From Deltaproteobacteria bacterium (GTDB lineage Bacteria; UBA10199; SBBF01), in NCBI GenBank assembly GCA_016207765.1, contig JACQOY010000109.1, positions 1-6,409 on the forward strand: a stretch of DNA of 6,409 nt. The letters are read 5' to 3'. The position numbers were made by a program, and so were the translations under genes. Of this stretch, positions 1 through 6,229 are shown in pieces. The number at the start of each line of letters is the position of its first letter. Position 1 is the stretch's first letter. Under the pieces are notes generated by a model, which searched no databases, was not told where the DNA came from, and saw only the letters and a list, made by a program, of their open reading frames with translations.

Positions 1-1684
1 CATTAAGTACAATGGAGGAAGTACCCTTAAACTCGTTTAGCTCGCAGGCAAAGGCAAGATCAATAGGATGGTTCATCAGATTCAGCCGAGAGGCCTGTCC
101 AAAGGCAATGGCATTTACGTCTCGTTTCTCCCGGGTCGCGGTAAATTTGAGGTGTTTTTCGCCGACAATGCGATGAAACCGCGGTTGGACGCCACGCAGA
201 CAAAACAGGGGGGCCGGATTTCCCTGACCGTGCGGTTCGAGCAGGGAAAGTTCATCCAGCAATGCAAGGTTGATCTCGGCAAGGGAAAGTTCGGCATCGA
301 CGGGGAGGCGCGGCCGGAGATCCTTGTCCCCGATTTCTTTGCGCACCTTTTTTTCAAAGGCTTCGCGGAAGGCATCGAGCTTTTGCGCCTCAAGCGTCAA
401 ACCGGCCGCCGCTTTGTGCCCGCCGCATTTGATGAGATGTTCGCTACAGGCGCGCAGGGCTTCAACCAGATTCAATCCGCCGTACGACCTGGCGGAGCCC
501 TTTAAAACACCGCCGTCGTTTCCAAGAATCACCACCGGCCGGGAATATTTTTCCACCAGCCGTGAGGCGACAATACCGATGACTCCGGGATGCCAGTTTT
601 CCCGGTAAAGAACATGGCCCATCCGGTTTGATGCCTCCTTGTCGGCCTCCAGCATGTCGACCGCCTCTTTCAAAATATCTTTTTCGACATTCTGTCTCTG
701 TTGATTGGCCGCATTGAGTTCCTGCGCCAGTGATCTCGCCTCGGAAAGATCCCGTGAAACAAAAAGGCGAACCCCCATGGAGGCATCTGAGATCCGTCCG
801 CAGGCATTGACCCGCGGGCCGAGGCGAAAACCAAGATCGGTTGTCGTCAACGCCCCCTCGAGGCCGCACGCTTCTTTCAAGGCAATAAAAGCAGGACGGG
901 TGGAGCGGCTCAATTCTTCCAGGCCGATCTTGACAAAAATACGGTTGATCCCGACAAGAGGCACCACGTCGGCAACGGTGGCCAGGGAGACAAAATCCAA
1001 AAACTGCCGCATGTTCGGTTCCAAACGGGTTTCACCAAAATAACCGTCATCCCTCAAGCGCTGTCTCAAGCCCAAAGCGAGGTTGAACGCCACACCGGTG
1101 CCGCAGATTTCCTTGGCCGGATAAGGGCAATCGGGTCTTTGGGGATTGATCACGGCGGAAGCCTTCGGCAACACTTCCGGGCATTCGTGATGGTCGGTAA
1201 TAATCAGATCGATTCCCAACTCGCGGGCCACCTCCGCCTCATAGACCGCCGAAATTCCATTATCGACCGTAATGATCAATTGAGCCCCTTCGCTTTTAAG
1301 TTTTTTGAGGGCTTCCGGGTTGAGTGAATACCCTTCGCGCAGACGATTGGGGACATAAAAATCAACCGGGACTTCAAGGGCCCGGAAAAAAAGAATCAGA
1401 AGAGAAGTTCCGGAGGTGCCGTCCACATCGTAATCGCCGTAAATGATGATCTTTTCTTTTTTGGCGATGGCGGACACAAGACGGGAGACCGCTTTATCCA
1501 TGTCCCGCATCAGACAAGGATTGGGAATGTCTTTTAGCGATGGAAAAAGAAAAGTCCGGGCCCGGTCGGGCTCATCATAGCCGCGATTAACCAGGAGACG
1601 CGCCATAAGGGGGGAGAGTTTAAGTTGTTGTTCAAGTTGTTTCTGCTTATCGGGAAAAAGAGGTTTGAACGTCCATTCTTTCAT
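1..1684 (-). CDS. recJ: Single-stranded-DNA-specific exonuclease RecJ (3' end cut off by window edge)
   Basis: RecJ degrades single-stranded DNA 5' to 3' in the cytoplasm, acting in RecF-pathway recombination, mismatch repair and base-excision repair. Reading the minus strand from the ATG at 1684 gives 561 uninterrupted codons up to the left edge. The N-terminus has the family pattern (LMARLLVNRG, then FLFPSLKDI). The DHH phosphoesterase core shows YGDYDVDGTSG at residues 82-92 and TDHHE at 163-167, which supply metal-binding Asp and His residues. GPRVNACGRI lies at 289-298, and the DHHA1 motif GGHKAAAG at 421-428. LLEPHGQGNPAPLF follows, leading into the C-terminal OB-fold, whose end (ELNEFKGTSSIVLN) reaches the edge. 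E. coli RecJ is about 577 residues, so probably only a dozen or so residues are missing. The start lies one base after the secF stop (TAG A ATG) with no good Shine-Dalgarno, suggesting translational coupling. All motifs are in one frame, so there is no sign of decay. Confidence 0.96.
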   Translation of the reverse strand, partial: MKEWTFKPLFPDKQKQLEQQLKLSPLMARLLVNRGYDEPDRARTFLFPSLKDIPNPCLMRDMDKAVSRLVSAIAKKEKIIIYGDYDVDGTSGTSLLILFFRALEVPVDFYVPNRLREGYSLNPEALKKLKSEGAQLIITVDNGISAVYEAEVARELGIDLIITDHHECPEVLPKASAVINPQRPDCPYPAKEICGTGVAFNLALGLRQRLRDDGYFGETRLEPNMRQFLDFVSLATVADVVPLVGINRIFVKIGLEELSRSTRPAFIALKEACGLEGALTTTDLGFRLGPRVNACGRISDASMGVRLFVSRDLSEARSLAQELNAANQQRQNVEKDILKEAVDMLEADKEASNRMGHVLYRENWHPGVIGIVASRLVEKYSRPVVILGNDGGVLKGSARSYGGLNLVEALRACSEHLIKCGGHKAAAGLTLEAQKLDAFREAFEKKVRKEIGDKDLRPRLPVDAELSLAEINLALLDELSLLEPHGQGNPAPLFCLRGVQPRFHRIVGEKHLKFTATREKRDVNAIAFGQASRLNLMNHPIDLAFACELNEFKGTSSIVLN

Positions 1685-1685
1685 T

Positions 1686-2639
1686 CTATCTTTTGCCGAT
1701 TCCGCGAACGAGCCCCCGGTGCGGAAAAAAGCGGTTGAATGCGAGATAGACAGGCGATGCGATAAAAATCGTCGAGTAACTGCCGACAATGGCCCCAACG
1801 ATCATGAAAAAGGCGAAATCGTGGATGACGCCGCCGCCGAAAAGAAAAAGGACGATCATCGCAAAAAGGACGGTCAGCGAGGTGATAATGGTCCGGCTGA
1901 GCGTTTCGTTGACCGACTGGTTGATAAGATCGGCCAGAGGGAGCGAGGACGGGAGCTTCTTCAAATTCTCGCGGATCCGGTCGAAGATGATCACGGTGTC
2001 GTTGACCGAATAACCGATCAGCGTAAGAACCGCCGCCAGAATGGGAAGATTGAACTCTTTGCCGAAAAAAACAAAAAAACCGAGGCTGATGATGACATCG
2101 TGAAGAAGGGCCACAATGGCCCCCGGTGCAAAAAGAAAATCAAAACGCCAGCCGATATAGACAAGCATCAAAAGCCAGGTAAGCCCCATGGCGAAGAATC
2201 CGCGTTTCCGGAGATCGGCTCCCACCTTGGCTCCCACACTCTCTTCGGACAACAGTGTAAATCCGTCGGCCCCCAACTCCCCGGTCAGTTTGCCGGTTAT
2301 CTCCTTCACTATATCGCGTTCCTCCTGTTGTTTGATCTTGATCAGGAAGCTGTTATCACTTTCGTCACCGAAGCGGACAACCTGCACATCGCCCACGCCG
2401 AGCGATTCGATAAGACTGCGGATTTTTCCGTCGCTGGTCGGTTGCTTGAACTGATAGACCAGTTTGATCCCCCCCTTGAAATCGACGCCGAGATTCAAAC
2501 CACGTTCGATCATGAAATAGAGGCTTAAGGCCCCCAGGACAAGGGAGATCGAAATAAATTGCCATTTCAGTTTCATGAACGGAAAACCCCTCTTTTCCGT
2601 CATCACGACAGGCGCATTGTTGTTTGTTTTTTGAGCCAT
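1686..2639 (-). CDS. secF: Protein translocase subunit SecF
   Basis: SecF is an inner-membrane RND-superfamily protein that pairs with SecD and uses the proton motive force to help pull secreted proteins through SecYEG. The 317 residues match the usual length of the family (E. coli about 323). TM1 is at about 26-44 and is followed by the family signature GVDFKGG (51-57). A periplasmic domain covers about 58-145. Five more membrane segments lie near 148-166, 172-192, 198-219, 249-268 and 275-297. The hallmark YSVNDTVIIFDRIREN is at 210-225, with D214 equivalent to the conserved TM4 aspartate of proton transfer, and SVNETLSRTIITS is at 242-254. The ATG lies 5 bases after the secD stop with only a weak purine stretch (GAAGA), so coupling to secD is likely. 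Internal Met13 and Met22 are possible alternative starts, but Met1 keeps a normal cytoplasmic N-tail. Confidence 0.97.
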   Translation of the reverse strand: MAQKTNNNAPVVMTEKRGFPFMKLKWQFISISLVLGALSLYFMIERGLNLGVDFKGGIKLVYQFKQPTSDGKIRSLIESLGVGDVQVVRFGDESDNSFLIKIKQQEERDIVKEITGKLTGELGADGFTLLSEESVGAKVGADLRKRGFFAMGLTWLLMLVYIGWRFDFLFAPGAIVALLHDVIISLGFFVFFGKEFNLPILAAVLTLIGYSVNDTVIIFDRIRENLKKLPSSLPLADLINQSVNETLSRTIITSLTVLFAMIVLFLFGGGVIHDFAFFMIVGAIVGSYSTIFIASPVYLAFNRFFPHRGLVRGIGKR

Positions 2640-2644
2640 GGTCT

Positions 2645-4582
2645 TCAGATGATGATCCGATTCACCTTTCTCTTGTAGATGAAGTAATCGTACACAACCC
2701 GGGTAACCACCACCGCCGTCACCAGCGTGGTGACAATGCCGATCATCAGCGTTGTCGCAAAACCTTTGATGGGGCCGGTGCCGAACTGATAGAGAACAAT
2801 GCCGGCGATCAGGGTGGTGATGTTCCCGTCGATTATGGCCGACATGGCATTGCCATAGCCGCTCTCGACAATCGATTTGGCGGTTTTGCCGAGCCTTTTT
2901 TCCTCGCGCATTCTTTCAAAAATAATGACGTTGGCGTCAACCGCCATCCCCATGGTAAGCACAATTCCGGCGATACCGGGAAGGGTGAGCGATGCCTGCA
3001 ACAACGCAAGAACGGCAAAAATAAACAAAACGTTGAGAATAAGCACCAGATTCGCCAGCAATCCCCCCAATTTGTAATAACCGAGCATGAACAGAAAAAT
3101 AACGGCGCAGGCAAAAAGCATGGAATTAATCCCGCTCTTGATCGAGTCGGCGCCCAACGAGGGGCCGATCAGCGTTTTTGTCGCGATGGTAAGCGAAGCC
3201 GGGAGCGCCCCTTCGCGCAGGAGAAGCGCCAGATCCTCCGCTTCGGCCAGAAGGCTCTGGTAGCTTCCGTAACCAAGTGTAATCTGCGCCTGGCCGCTCA
3301 AGATGGCGTCTTTGATAACCGGAGCGGTGGAAACAACGCCGTCTAAGACAATGGCCATTCTTTTTCCAACATTGACTTTGGTCACATCCCCGAAATTTTT
3401 CGTGCCGATTTTGTTGAACGAAAGATTGACGTGCGGCTCGTTTTGCTGAATTCCCACCTGGGCGGCGCGAAGCATGTCGCCGGTCACATCGGCCCGCTTT
3501 TTGAGAAGATAGGGAATACCGTTTACAACCTCCTTGGTGATCGGGTCACGGCTCAGCTCAAAAAGAATCTCGTCATCTTCCGGAATTTTCCCCTTCAACG
3601 CCTGGTTCAACGAATCGACAATCTCCTTGGAATAACCATCGGCAATCTTGTTTTTTTCGCGCGTCTCCTGGATCAGGGTATTCAGGGCCGCCTCATCCAT
3701 CGAATCGTCCACCATCCGGAATTCCAACAGCCCCGTCTTGCGGATGATGTCGATCACGCGGTCGGGGTCCTTCACCCCCGGAATTTCGACAATAATCCGG
3801 TCTTCCCCCTGAAGCTGAATCCCCGCCTCGGCCACTCCGTAACGGTCAACACGGTTACGCACCGCCTCGATGGCCTGTTTGAGGGTCATCTCGCGCAGAT
3901 GCCCGGCATATTCCGGGGTTAATTGCAGAATCGTATAATCGGAGGAAGATAGCGGTGTCAGTTGCGCGCCGAAAGGCCCCCCCCTGATTTTTTCCAGAAC
4001 CGCCTCGTGACTCCCCGGTTCGCGCAGGACAACACGAAGCACATCGTCAGCCCCTCCCCGTTCCACATCGGCAAAGGGAACATTCCGCTCCTTGAGAAAA
4101 GACGAAACCTCCGCCAAAAGATCGGCCAGAGCGGCCCCCTGGGAGATTCGAAAATTAATTTCGGTGGGAGCCGCCAGGGAATCAAGCACATCGCCGAAAT
4201 TCTCGCGCAATTGGCCTGAAAATGGGCTTCGGCGGTCGGCGGGAAGAAAAACACGCACCCGGTTTGTCTGGTTCACCCGTTCCAGTTTCAGCCCGGGGAA
4301 TTCTTTGGCATCGGTTATCCGCTCGATTTCGGAAGTAAGAACATCAACCCGGTTTTTGACCGCTTCTTCCAGATTCACCTCCATTTCGAGGTAAAGCCCC
4401 CCCCTTAAATCGAGGCCAAGATTGATTCCTTTTTTGGGAAAATAGCGGGCAATGGTCGACGCGCCAAATTCGGCGTCATCGCCGGCAGGTCCAAAGCGAA
4501 AGAGGGTGGGGGCAAGAATGTAGAAGGAAGCCGCTACGGCCAAAATAATACCGATGACTTTCCATTTGGTGTATTCGGACAT
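2645..4582 (-). CDS. secD: Protein translocase subunit SecD
   Basis: SecD is the larger partner of SecF in the export-assisting membrane complex. At 645 residues it is slightly longer than E. coli SecD (615). TM1 is at about 8-26, followed by the signature LGLDLRGGLYLEM (55-67). The large periplasmic P1 domain includes VRNRVDRYGVAEAGIQ (241-256), VEIPGVKDPDRV (265-276) and LLLREGALPASL (453-464). Five C-terminal membrane segments lie at about 483-502, 507-529, 533-553, 585-603 and 607-630. GMAVDANVIIFERMREE spans 545-561, and D549 matches the conserved proton-relay aspartate (D519 in E. coli). The extra length seems to lie in the P1 head around 292-345, a charged variable stretch. A weak Shine-Dalgarno (TAGG, 4592-4595) overlaps the yajC stop. 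The neighbours yajC upstream and secF downstream are the expected partners. Confidence 0.97.
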   Translation of the reverse strand: MSEYTKWKVIGIILAVAASFYILAPTLFRFGPAGDDAEFGASTIARYFPKKGINLGLDLRGGLYLEMEVNLEEAVKNRVDVLTSEIERITDAKEFPGLKLERVNQTNRVRVFLPADRRSPFSGQLRENFGDVLDSLAAPTEINFRISQGAALADLLAEVSSFLKERNVPFADVERGGADDVLRVVLREPGSHEAVLEKIRGGPFGAQLTPLSSSDYTILQLTPEYAGHLREMTLKQAIEAVRNRVDRYGVAEAGIQLQGEDRIIVEIPGVKDPDRVIDIIRKTGLLEFRMVDDSMDEAALNTLIQETREKNKIADGYSKEIVDSLNQALKGKIPEDDEILFELSRDPITKEVVNGIPYLLKKRADVTGDMLRAAQVGIQQNEPHVNLSFNKIGTKNFGDVTKVNVGKRMAIVLDGVVSTAPVIKDAILSGQAQITLGYGSYQSLLAEAEDLALLLREGALPASLTIATKTLIGPSLGADSIKSGINSMLFACAVIFLFMLGYYKLGGLLANLVLILNVLFIFAVLALLQASLTLPGIAGIVLTMGMAVDANVIIFERMREEKRLGKTAKSIVESGYGNAMSAIIDGNITTLIAGIVLYQFGTGPIKGFATTLMIGIVTTLVTAVVVTRVVYDYFIYKRKVNRIII

Positions 4583-4592
4583 GATTATTTGC

Positions 4593-4943
4593 CTACTTCT
4601 TTACCATCTGGGTTTCGGACGTGTTCCGCACCACGTTCACCTGCGACCGGTCGAGCTTGATCGTAACATTGTTGGCGACCTGAAGCATGACGAAAGTATC
4701 GGCAAGATCGGTGATTTTTCCGTAGATACCGCCGTTAGTGACGACATCATCCCCTCTTTTCAGCTCCGCGATCATTTTCTGCTTGAGCTTCTGCTGTTTC
4801 TGCTGGGGGCGAAAAATCAGAAAATAAAAAATGATGAAGATGAGGATGAGCGGCAAAAACATGCCGAAAACCCCCCCCTGCGACGGAGGAGTTCCCCCGG
4901 CGGGAGCCTGATCCTGAGCGTAAACGGTGGAGATAAAATTCAT
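4593..4943 (-). CDS. yajC: Preprotein translocase accessory subunit YajC
   Basis: YajC is a small single-pass membrane protein that copurifies with SecDF and SecYEG. It is dispensable in E. coli, and its exact role is still debated. The 116-residue product has a short Gly/Pro/Gln-rich N-terminal segment (about 10-25), one strongly hydrophobic helix (about 26-44) and then the family motif YFLIFRPQQKQQKL (40-53). A cytoplasmic domain follows with LKRGDDVVTNGGIYGKI (61-77) and VTIKLDRSQVNVV (93-105). Length and motif order are typical. The start overlaps the tgt stop by 4 bases (ATGA, 4940-4943) and is preceded by GAGGTG at 5-base spacing, the best ribosome site in the operon. It can therefore be translated both by coupling and by fresh initiation. 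Confidence 0.96.
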   Translation of the reverse strand: MNFISTVYAQDQAPAGGTPPSQGGVFGMFLPLILIFIIFYFLIFRPQQKQQKLKQKMIAELKRGDDVVTNGGIYGKITDLADTFVMLQVANNVTIKLDRSQVNVVRNTSETQMVKK

Positions 4944-6229
4944 TTGGACACCTCAATTTGACTGAAAAAATTGTTTTTGAATTCCGGAAAGCGATCGTTT
5001 TGAATCGCAAGCCGCACCTCCCCTAACAGATTCAAAAAATAATGTAAATTGTGAATTGTATTGAGAACGGACGACATGATTTCACGCGACAGATAGAGGT
5101 GACGAAGATAGGCGCGCGAATAACACCGGCAGGTATAACAGGGGCAGTCGGACTCGATAGGGCCTTTGTCCTCCGTGTATTGGGCCTGTTTGATCTGGAT
5201 TGGCCCCTGTTTGGTAAAAAGCTGGCCGTTCCGGGCATTTCGGGTGGGAATGACACAGTCGAACATGTCGATACCGGTGTCGATACAGGCAACAATATCT
5301 TCCGGCATCCCCACCCCCATCAGATAACGGGGATACTCAGATGGAATCAACGATGCACAATAAGCCGCCATTTCGTACATGAGTGGGGCCGGTTCGCCAA
5401 CGGAAAGGCCGCCGATGGCGTAGCCGGAAAACTGCTGACCAGGGACAAGTGACCCGTGACCGGTGACCTTAAATTTCTCCCGTTTTAGTCCCTGGTCCCT
5501 GGTCCCTGGTCCCTGGTCATTTACTTCCATCAGCCTCTCAAAACATTCCTTCCGCAGATCCCGATACATCCCCCCCTGGATAATCGCAAACAGGGATTGG
5601 TGGATGGTGGATGGTGAATGGTGGATGGTGGATCGAAAAAAATCGAGGGAACGTTTTTCCCATCTCAACGATCTTTCCATTGACGCCCGGGACTCTTCAA
5701 TCGTCGCCGGATAAGGGGTGCAGTCGTCAAAGGCCATCATGATGTCGGAGCCGAGCGCCTCCTGAACCTCGATGGAAAGTTCCGGCGTCATGAAGTGGGA
5801 ACTTCCGTCGACGTGCGATTGAAAATGGACCCCCTCTTCGGTGATTTTCGCCAGCTTCGTCTTTTGGAGCCCCTCCAGTTCCATATACCGCCCCCCCTGT
5901 TGACGCGCCTCCGGGTCTCTGCCGAGGCTGAAAACCTGATACCCGCCGCTGTCGGTCAGAATCGGTTTTTGCCAGTTCATGAATTTGTGGAGCCCCCCCA
6001 ATTTTTCGACAATACGGTGTCCCGGCCGAAGATAAAGATGGTAGGCATTCCCCAAGATGATCTCCGCTCCCATCGCCGCCACCTCCTCCGGCTTCATTGC
6101 CTTAATGGAACCGACGGTGCCGACCGGCATAAAGACGGGGGTATGGATAACCCCATGAGAGGTGGTGATTTCACCGAGACGGGCCTTGGTGTTTTTGCCC
6201 TGTTTGGCGATGCGGAAGGAAAAAGGCAT
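4940..6229 (-). CDS. tgt: Queuine tRNA-ribosyltransferase (tRNA-guanine transglycosylase) with three in-frame insertions
   Basis: Tgt swaps guanine-34 for the queuosine precursor preQ1 in tRNAs for Asp, Asn, His and Tyr. The key residues are intact. D93 in ILTDSGGYQVF is the conserved active-site aspartate, and DDCTPYP (168-174) and IIQGG (216-220) form the base pocket with AIGGLSVGE (271-279). D324 in GIDMFDCVIPTR is the nucleophile, placed 38 residues before the zinc site as in E. coli. The zinc ligands are C362, C364, C367 and H393. Length is 429 against about 375 in E. coli. The excess lies at 104-124 (after QVFSLG), at 199-211 (STIHHSP repeat) and at about 237-266 (DQGPGTR repeat and following). 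A stop codon lies directly before the ATG in the same frame, which fixes this start unless a non-ATG codon inside is used. No Shine-Dalgarno is visible. It is first in the tgt-yajC-secDF block. I expect an active enzyme, with the insertions in surface loops, but that is inference. Confidence 0.96.
   Translation of the reverse strand: MPFSFRIAKQGKNTKARLGEITTSHGVIHTPVFMPVGTVGSIKAMKPEEVAAMGAEIILGNAYHLYLRPGHRIVEKLGGLHKFMNWQKPILTDSGGYQVFSLGRDPEARQQGGRYMELEGLQKTKLAKITEEGVHFQSHVDGSSHFMTPELSIEVQEALGSDIMMAFDDCTPYPATIEESRASMERSLRWEKRSLDFFRSTIHHSPSTIHQSLFAIIQGGMYRDLRKECFERLMEVNDQGPGTRDQGLKREKFKVTGHGSLVPGQQFSGYAIGGLSVGEPAPLMYEMAAYCASLIPSEYPRYLMGVGMPEDIVACIDTGIDMFDCVIPTRNARNGQLFTKQGPIQIKQAQYTEDKGPIESDCPCYTCRCYSRAYLRHLYLSREIMSSVLNTIHNLHYFLNLLGEVRLAIQNDRFPEFKNNFFSQIEVSK
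4949..4954 (-). promoter_or_regulatory. Shine-Dalgarno site of yajC, inside the end of tgt
   Basis: On the minus strand GAGGTG sits 5 bases before the yajC ATG and within the last codons of tgt. It is the clearest ribosome-binding site in the window. It contrasts with the weak or absent sites before tgt, secF and recJ, which lean on coupling or other signals. Together with the ATGA overlap it fixes the yajC start. Confidence 0.75.
5449..5468. repeat. Heptanucleotide tandem array GTGACC(C/G), 2.9 copies
   Basis: Plus-strand units are GTGACCC (5449-5455), GTGACCG (5456-5462) and a six-base GTGACC (5463-5468). The array lies within the tgt insertion, next to the inner side of the left inverted-repeat arm. 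Read in tgt it encodes VTGHGS. Confidence 0.7.
5488..5518. repeat. Heptanucleotide tandem array GTCCCTG, 4.4 copies
   Basis: Four perfect GTCCCTG units run from 5488 to 5515, followed by GTC (5516-5518). In the tgt frame the minus-strand copies read DQGPGTRDQG, a seven-residue period because three 7-base units make seven codons. The last units also form the right arm of the inverted repeat that bounds the insertion. The unit has no stop codon in any of the three minus-strand frames, which makes it tolerable inside a gene. Confidence 0.9.
5599..5633. repeat. Heptanucleotide tandem array GGTGGAT, 5 copies
   Basis: Five consecutive 7-base units, four GGTGGAT and one GGTGAAT (5613-5619), lie inside tgt. 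In the tgt frame they give residues 199-211 (RSTIHHSPSTIHQ), again with a seven-residue period. They sit between the RWEKRSLDFF helix and the conserved LFAIIQGG strand. The E. coli protein has about six fewer residues here, so the array has replaced and lengthened a natural loop. It is 80 bases from the GTCCCTG array but has an unrelated unit sequence. Confidence 0.9.
5858..5920 (-). other. In-frame 63-bp insertion in tgt after the active-site TDSGG segment
   Basis: Most Tgt proteins read QVFSLG directly into a short D/K-x-RKITEEGV stretch. Here residues 104-124, from RDPEAR to LQKT, are interposed before KLAKITEEGV. The DNA includes a seven-C run (5891-5897) and a short TGGAG/CTCCA inverted pair (5865-5877), but no heptamer array. 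Its origin is not recognisable from this window. It could be an older, degraded repeat insertion or a lineage-specific loop. Confidence 0.6.

Larger units (their letters stand above)
5432..5521. repeat. In-frame palindromic repeat insertion within tgt (about 87 bp)
   Basis: Compared with the usual Tgt run from ...VEIG to FDGYAVGG, residues 237-266 here are extra (about 29 residues, 87 bp). The DNA is bounded by a perfect 11-bp inverted repeat: TGACCAGGGAC at 5436-5446 and GTCCCTGGTCA at 5509-5519. Between the arms are two heptanucleotide arrays and an AT-richer spacer (about 5469-5487). No transposase is encoded and I see no convincing target-site duplication. It resembles a small non-autonomous or palindromic element. 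Rickettsia palindromic elements, which also sit in frame inside genes, are a functional analogy, not a sequence match. The exact borders depend on the alignment to other Tgt proteins. Confidence 0.75.

Noticed and set aside
1..505. Plus-strand frames at the left edge, and the possibility that recJ is broken there
   Set aside because: The minus-strand recJ frame stays open from 1684 to the edge, with all motifs in one phase and a good C-terminal OB-fold reading. The plus-strand frames are shadows.
1665..2528. Long plus-strand open frame (287 codons) opposite secF
   Set aside because: Its product is a highly charged Asp/Lys/Arg-rich string with no family features, as expected from the antisense of a membrane-protein gene. 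The minus-strand SecF is unambiguous.
2624..3346. Plus-strand open frame (240 codons) opposite the 3' end of secD
   Set aside because: It is antisense to the conserved SecD membrane region. The product is rich in His, Asn and Asp and shows no recognisable domain.
5436..5519. The tgt insertion as a classical transposon-derived MITE
   Set aside because: The inverted-repeat ends are present, but no target-site duplication is evident (flanks ctgc and ttac differ) and no parent transposase ends are recognisable. It is therefore listed as a palindromic repeat insertion.
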